Assembly (NCBI RefSeq): GCF_019320115.1
Contig: NC_089585.1
Location: 143,485,769-143,549,768, forward strand
Source of the DNA: Miscanthus floridulus
Taxonomy: Eukaryota; Streptophyta; Magnoliopsida; Poales; Poaceae
Length of the DNA stretch: 64,000 nucleotides
Reading direction: 5' to 3'
The notes under the pieces are model-generated. The model had not been told where the DNA came from and did no database searches. It saw only the letters and a list, made by a program, of their open reading frames with translations. Positions 58,448 to 64,000 of this stretch are shown here, piece by piece. Numbering within the stretch: position 1 is the first letter of the stretch; the number at the start of each line of letters is the position of its first letter. Position numbers and translations under genes: made by a program.

Positions 58448-61040
58448 TGTCGGAGACCTATACTTGGGTACACGAAGAGGAGGAGCTAATAACCATCATT
58501 GTTGATTCATCCGAGCGATCAAGAGTGTGACTATAGCTCTCGCCGACCCCTAGGTATGCAAGCTCCGCCTCGCCCAGCCTCTAAGGGCAGCCTCTGCCTC
58601 GCTCAACCTATGAGGGCTGACTTTGCCTCGCCCAACCTCTGAGAGCAGGGCTCTGCCTCACCCGACCTCCGAGGGATGGCTTTGCCTCGCTCGACCTCCG
58701 AGGGCAGGGCTCTGCCTCGCTCGACCTCTGAGGTCCACGCACTGCCTCGCTCGACCCTTGGGTCCATGCTCCGCCTCGCCTGACCCTCGGGTCGACGCTC
58801 CGCCTCGCCTGGCCCTCGAGTCCACGCTGCACCTCGCCCGACCCCTGAGGGCGGGCTTCGCCTCGCTTGACCTCTTGGGGTGGGCTCAGTCTCGCCCGAT
58901 ACCAAGGCTGTGGGCTCTGCATCGCCTGACCTCTAAGGGTTGGCTCCGCCTCGCCCAACCCTTAGGTTTGGGCTTCGCCTTGCCCGAGCCTTGGATATGT
59001 GCTTTGCCTTCCCCAGCCTTTGGGGAGGAACTCCGCCTCACCCGACCCTGAGGCCGGAGGCTCTGTTTTCCCAACGGAGACCCATACCACCGTCAACCAC
59101 TCCAGGTCCGAGCATATGGGCCTAGGTCAAAGATTTGATGTTAGGGAAGTAATGGGGATGGGGATCCCGATCTTCTGTCAGGTGATGGTAACTATCGTTG
59201 TGGCGGAGAATGACACACCGATTCGGCTTCAGATCGAAAGATCGAACCCTGCAATCTTAGCACCACAGCTCCTCTGGTTATCAACCAAGTCACGGACTAG
59301 GTTGACCTTGCCAAGAAGGCTAATCCTTGCCTGCGCAATGAAGAACACAAGCAAGAATGAGAAAGAAAGCAACCGAATTGCAGATGAATGATTAATCTCA
59401 TGAGTTGGGGTCTCATAAACCGAAGAACAGCGAAACTATTTCTTGACAGAATAATCTAAGAAAAACCCAAAACCTAATGACGGCGGCGGCGTATGATTAT
59501 AAAGGTCTTAGGGTCGTCGCCTACCCTGGACGTGCCCCTTAATGGGCCCAAACACGATACACGGTCCAACAGACCAAAAGTAGGTGTCGTAGCACCCTGA
59601 CAGGTTCTGGATGCTGACTTGTTTCGACTATTCCTGTTGATTCCAAAGAGGGTTTAATGTGAAACCACTTGTATTGGCTTCCTTATCAAATTAGCTTTCC
59701 ATCCATATGTGGATTATCAAAAACGGAGTTCGAATGCGTCCTGGGCATCCGTTTTATTGCAGACTGGTCCTGACGGCCGAGGCAGACTCGAACTTGGATT
59801 GGACTGGGCCTCTGGCTTGGCTTGGACGTCCTTGCTGGCCTCCTAAGGTGGTGGCCAAGGAGGAGGATGTCCAAGGCCATCTCTTAGGTGTTCTCCATCT
59901 TCTTGGGGCGTGCTCCAACTTGGGCCTGGGTCCTAAGGATGTCTAACAAGCTCATGACAACAGTGTAGCTCCTGCCAAAAATAGTGACAGAATATATTGG
60001 TGATTTGGAGGCCTTGCTGACGTGATATTGAGATGGGACCAGATCTATTTGAAAGATTATCAAACAAGCTTTCCATCAAGTGCTCATTGACCTCGATCGC
60101 ACTCCGGATGGATGAGTTATGGCCTTCCCAATGAGGCACTGTCGGGCTGCCGACGAACCAAAAGTTCAACTTTGATGAACTTCCATTATGAAACACATTT
60201 GAACCTACAATCAAATAGTGACATATACATGTGGAACCAAGTGAATTATAACCAAAGCCACTATGCAAATGTAGGAACGAGCGCACCTTATAATCATTGT
60301 TCATATCCGAAGGTACCATGTCCTCATCAGGAAGAGACTGGCATGCCTCGATATAGCCCATGACCCACGACAGGCCATACCTAGGGGTTCACATCAGGAA
60401 CAACATTGGGTGTATCGGTGCTGTTCTGCCTAACCCCCGTACGAACACTAACGGGCGCATCAGTTCATCACGACGTCCACCAAGATAGAGTGAAGGGCCA
60501 TGACCAGCAGACGACGCCTGCACATGGCATCAGTGATGGACAGGACCATGATGAGGAGCTATCCCTATTGATGTCTACAGGGTTGATGGGACCCGCAAAA
60601 ATGAGAAGGACCCAATGATCCTGAAGGACTTCTTTCTCTCGTTCTCTTATCTTCCACCACAGTAACCCGTGCTTTCCCTTGGCTTATAGAAGGGAAAGCA
60701 AGGTGTCCCACAAGTTACATCGGAACTCATCATAGCACATCACACTGATTTGGACCCAAACCATGAATCGATTAGAACACAAAGCACACAGTCGAGAATC
60801 GACCGAGCCCTCGGTACCCGTTTGCTCCTCTCACTAGAGACTTGGGACCGGTGCCTCTCTCGATCGTTTGTAACCCCTACTATGAACTTTTAGTGTTAGT
60901 AACACGAGCAGCAGCAATGAACTAGACATAGAGACATTCTGTCCGAACCAGTATAAACCTCATGTCCTCTTAGCACACCATCTAGGACAGACGCACAATA
61001 TTAGAAATTTACTAGCCGGTGGCAACTCGAAACACCGACA
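58448..61040 (+). mobile_element. 5' LTR of Gypsy element G, with a probable internal insertion
   Basis: Begins TGTCGGAGACC and ends ACACCGACA, followed by a primer-site-like GTTAATGCGCTAGGTAGGGA. Its first ~100 and last ~500 bases resemble LTR D. The middle (about 59110-60382) is unlike D and is flanked by CCTAGG on both sides, suggesting an inserted repeat of about 1.27 kb. A TATA-like GGCTTATAGAAGG lies near 60680. Positions 60866-60895 show the F insertion site uninterrupted. Confidence 0.75.
58556..59060. repeat. 29/30-bp minisatellite in LTR G
   Basis: Many units of the form GAGGGCTGGCTCCGCCTCGC plus about ten bases, diverged from the LTR D array. It opens long antisense reading frames (58603-58958) that are repeat artefacts. 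Confidence 0.8.
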
Positions 61041-61104
61041 GTTAATGCGCTAGGTAGGGACCTTTTGTGCGTCAAGACATCCACACTAGGCCTCAGATGG
61101 CCAG

Positions 61105-63164
61105 TCACAACCTTGGATATGTCCTGGGCGTGCACGTGCGCTTTGGGGACCTAGACTTCATCGTCATGGTGGAGGGAGAGTTGGCAATGGCTCCCGCCAC
61201 TGTCTGACCTCTCCACTCTACCAAGCACGATGCAATCGCTGGGGCACTTGAGGAGCTACAGCTGCACGCACTGGAGGCCCACGCCCTTGAAAGCAACTAG
61301 CTCCTCGACTTCGACTACAGGAGGTTAGGGGGCTAGCTTGATGCCTTCCTAGGACCTTGGGCATCTTGGCAGAACTTGCGCCACCTCACCCTCTTGTTCA
61401 CCAATGTCATGGCATAGCTTGCCAGAGGAGAGCCGCCCTCTCTAGAATACCTCATTCGTAGCACCTCGACAGCGCTCCTGTTTGGTCTTCGCAACGCCGT
61501 AGAGACCGATGGCCACCTTGTGGCGCAATGCACGCCTTCATCCCCCGTGAACAATGAGTTCACGGGGATGACCGAACATGTTGTAGAATCTTTCCATCAC
61601 CCCTCTCATGAGTGTTTCATGATGGGTACCCCTGAGGGACACGTCGAAAGCGTCCATGAGGAAGAGGCTACCCGAACAAACGACCTCAGCGATGAGGCCA
61701 AGAGGGATGTAGGGGCCCAACCTCGCCTGCGGGTGGAGCATCTGAAGGCCTGACACCAAGAGCTCAAGGATGCGCGACTCCAGCTCAAGCAAGGGTGCAT
61801 GGAGCTTGATCGAGAGATCGAGCGCCACGGACGCGGTGGGCGTGCCATGGCCTGTGACGTGAACTAGAGGATCATCGATGATGATAAGGACTCCTGCACT
61901 TTGCCCGAGTGAGCCAGAACATCACCACTATGGCGGCCTTGCTCTAGGGGCTTCTAGGGTCCACAATGCCTAAAGACCATCGGGCCCATCATGAGATTCG
62001 CACGCTACTCAAGCATGTGGCGGCACAGCAGGACGAGAACTCACTGTCTCGATGACGCGAGCTCAACGCCAGCTAGCGCACACCCTTAGAGCAACACGAC
62101 AAGGATGCGTCAGTCCTCTAGGTGACCCAAGGCAGCAGGCTATGCACCGTGGTCCTGGTACATCAGTGTCTCGGCCGCAACCGTGATGTGCGTGACACCC
62201 TCGGTGATCGTAGGCATGTCCATAGCGATCCAAGGGAGGGAGCTAGCCATGGCTACCACTCTCATCGTGGTGGACTCTATGACAGTGGCGAGGATTGAAG
62301 CCTGAGCCCCAGCCTATTAGGACCTCAGGCCTTTGGTCGACATGTCCTCAATGTCGCCTTCCCGCCACGGTACTGACCACCAATCAACATCCTAAAATAC
62401 TCTAGGGAATCAAACCCTGGTTGCGGCTCGAGGATTATTGGCTTGCTTGTAATGCCGGTGGAGCAGATAATGATGATTTCAGTATCCGCAACCTTCCATT
62501 TTTCCTGGCCGATTTGGTGCGAACATGGTTGAAACATCTTTTGCCCAACGGAATCCAAAGCTGGACAGACCTAAAAGAGATCTTCGTGGGAAACTTCCAG
62601 GGCATATACAAGCATTCTAGGAACCCATGGGATCTCAAAAACTACTGACAGAAGGACTAAGAAACCCTTTGTGGATACATCCAGCACTTCTTCCGGTAGT
62701 GCAATGAGCTACCCAATGTCGCCAATGCCGACGTCATAGGAGCCTTCTTGTCTAGGACCACCTACGAGTCCCTGGTTCACAAGCTAGGACGTAAGGGTCT
62801 GCGAACTAGCAAAGAGCTCCTCGACATCGCCACCAGCCATGCCTCGGGTGAGGAGGCGGTCGGAGCAATCTTTGACCGCCTCAAAGGTAAGGCGAAGCAG
62901 AACAAAGATGCCGACGAAGGTGCCTCCAACCATCCTGGCAAGAAGAAGAATAGGCAATGAGGCGAGGGCTCGCTCGTGGCCACTGTTGACCACAAAGAGG
63001 CTCAGAAGCCCACCGAGGGTACCCCAAACCACTTCGAGAAGCTTCTCCAAGGGCCATGCCCGAACCATTCTTTCCCCGTCGAGCACCTATACAAGGACCA
63101 CGACCTCTTGATGTGGTTGTTGTCCGAAGGCTCCAACAAGGGGGAGCACAAGAAGGTGCCTAGC
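61105..63164 (+). pseudogene. Decayed gag of Gypsy element G
   Basis: Structural Gag of a Tat-like grass Gypsy element. Recognisable pieces include EHVVESFHHPSHECFMMGTP (about 61575-61640), RLEDYWLACNAGGADNDDF, then FLADLVRTWLKHLLPNGIQS and FVGNFQGIY (62421-62610), HKLGRKGLRTSKELLDIATS (62775-62840) and a C-X3-H-X5-H knuckle-like CPNHSFPVEHLYKDH near 63055. Stops and frameshifts break it in many places. It passes straight into integrase tail sequence at about 63164. Confidence 0.8.
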
Positions 63165-63448
63165 TAGATGAAGCGCGCAACGTCACCCTCCTCCGCTTGG
63201 CCAAGTATGAGCAAGCAATGGACCGGTACCATAGCCATCGTGTGTGGGGTCAGACCTTCAACGTTGGGGACCTAGTGCTCCGCTTCGTTCAGAGCAACAA
63301 GAACCGCCACAAGCTCTCTTCACCATGGGAGGGACCATATGTTGTCGTGGAGGTGCTTCGACTAGGCGCCTACAAGCTCAAGGCCATCGATGGTGGAGTC
63401 TTCATTAATGCCTAGAATAACGAGCATCTACATCACTTTTACCCTTAA
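63165..63448 (+). pseudogene. C-terminal tail of integrase of element G
   Basis: Encodes LAKYEQAMDRYHSHRVWGQT, NVGDLVLRFVQSNKNRHKLS and the GPF/Y-type module WEGPYVVVEVLRLGAYKLK, then HHFYP and TAA at 63446-63448. A TAG at 63413 interrupts the last 12 codons. This is the final part of Gypsy pol without a chromodomain. Protease, reverse transcriptase, RNase H and the integrase core are absent, so over 3 kb of pol is deleted. Confidence 0.85.
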
Positions 63449-64000
63449 TATATGTACACTTTATTTTATCAGTTTCACTATCTAACTCCCCGACCTTTAG
63501 TGACACCTGACCCCAACAACGGTGGGGGTCAGGCCTCACTCGGGGGCTAATAAGAGCATATCTATCTGGTAGACGGTCTCTATGTCTGACCCTTTCTCAC
63601 GATTAAGACCCAAAAGCAAAGTTTATGGAAACAAACGCTAAGTAAAATTGGTCAGACTGCGAGAAACCTACGCCTCGGCATCTACAATGTCTTTGCTCAC
63701 CAGCGTAATTAGAGTTTTTCGCACCTCGGGCTTTTTGGCCTTAGCCATAGAAAGAGTCGGTACGCATTTAAAAGTTTATCCGCCTAGCAAACATTCTCTA
63801 TGCTCGACCCCTATCATGTTAAGACCTAGGAGCTAGGGTTGTGGGAACAAGCTCTGAGTATAACTAGTCGGACTATGAGAAACCTATGCCCTAGAGGCTA
63901 CGACACCTTTGCTCACCAGCATGATTAGAATTTGCTCACCCACACCCCAAGCTTTATGACTTTAACGACGAAAAGGGTCGGAATACACTAACCTTTTTAT
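63449..64000 (+). repeat. 3' untranslated region of element G with a ~218-bp tandem repeat
   Basis: Two imperfect units begin near 63578 and 63796. Both contain CTCTATG, GTTAAGACC or ATTAAGACC, TGAGAAACCTA or CGAGAAACCTA, and TTTGCTCACCAGC in order. Long 3' regions with tandem repeats are typical of Tat-lineage Gypsy elements. The element continues beyond the window. Confidence 0.7.

Noticed and set aside
58603..58958. Overlapping antisense ORFs in the LTR of G
   Set aside because: They are periodic translations of the 29-bp minisatellite, which lacks stops in several frames.

Overview
This window is plant nuclear DNA, almost certainly from a panicoid/andropogonoid grass (Saccharum, Miscanthus or Sorghum type). 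The basis is dense nested LTR retrotransposons with long Copia LTRs, grass MITEs and GC-rich, Ala-rich plant coding sequence. It holds a small genic island (about 40.8-56.0 kb) between two blocks of nested transposons. No bacterial, organellar, rRNA, tRNA or CRISPR features were seen.

Left block (1-40.8 kb). A minus-strand gag-only Copia-type element (A) is followed by a CACTA-like end fragment, the 3' part of a second minus-strand Copia-type element (B), a small non-autonomous LTR element (C), a sliver of a MADS-box gene, and a Gypsy element (D). An 11.7-kb segment running from inside the gag of A to inside the 3' LTR of D (3060-14786) is repeated head-to-tail at 14787-26512. The two copies look identical except for one base next to the junction. 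The second 3' LTR of D is split by a complete 13.07-kb Copia-type element (F, 27595-40662) with LTRs, PBS, decayed gag and pol, a large decayed extra ORF, and a polypurine tract. F is flanked by the 5-bp duplication ACCCC.

Genic island. Element D sits inside a K-domain exon of a minus-strand SEPALLATA-type MADS-box gene. The two exon halves (40830-40862 and 11148-11214) add up to exactly 100 bp, stay in frame, and are flanked by the duplication CCAAG. Another K-domain exon lies at 41349-41419; the MADS and I-domain exons were not found. At 51265-52456, minus strand, is an apparently intact two-exon SHI/STY/LRP1-family zinc-finger gene with a GA/CT-rich leader. The spaces between carry MITEs, short tandem duplications and a 37-base G tract.

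Right block (56.0-64 kb). A probable LTR start with a TATA box is followed by a Gypsy element (G) whose LTR contains a 29-bp minisatellite. Its gag is decayed and joined directly to the C-terminal tail of integrase, so most of pol is deleted. A 3' tandem repeat runs to the window edge.

Order of events that can be read: MADS gene; insertion of D into its exon; insertion of F into the 3' LTR of D, and the 11.7-kb duplication (younger than D). The only plausibly functional host gene is the LRP1-like gene.
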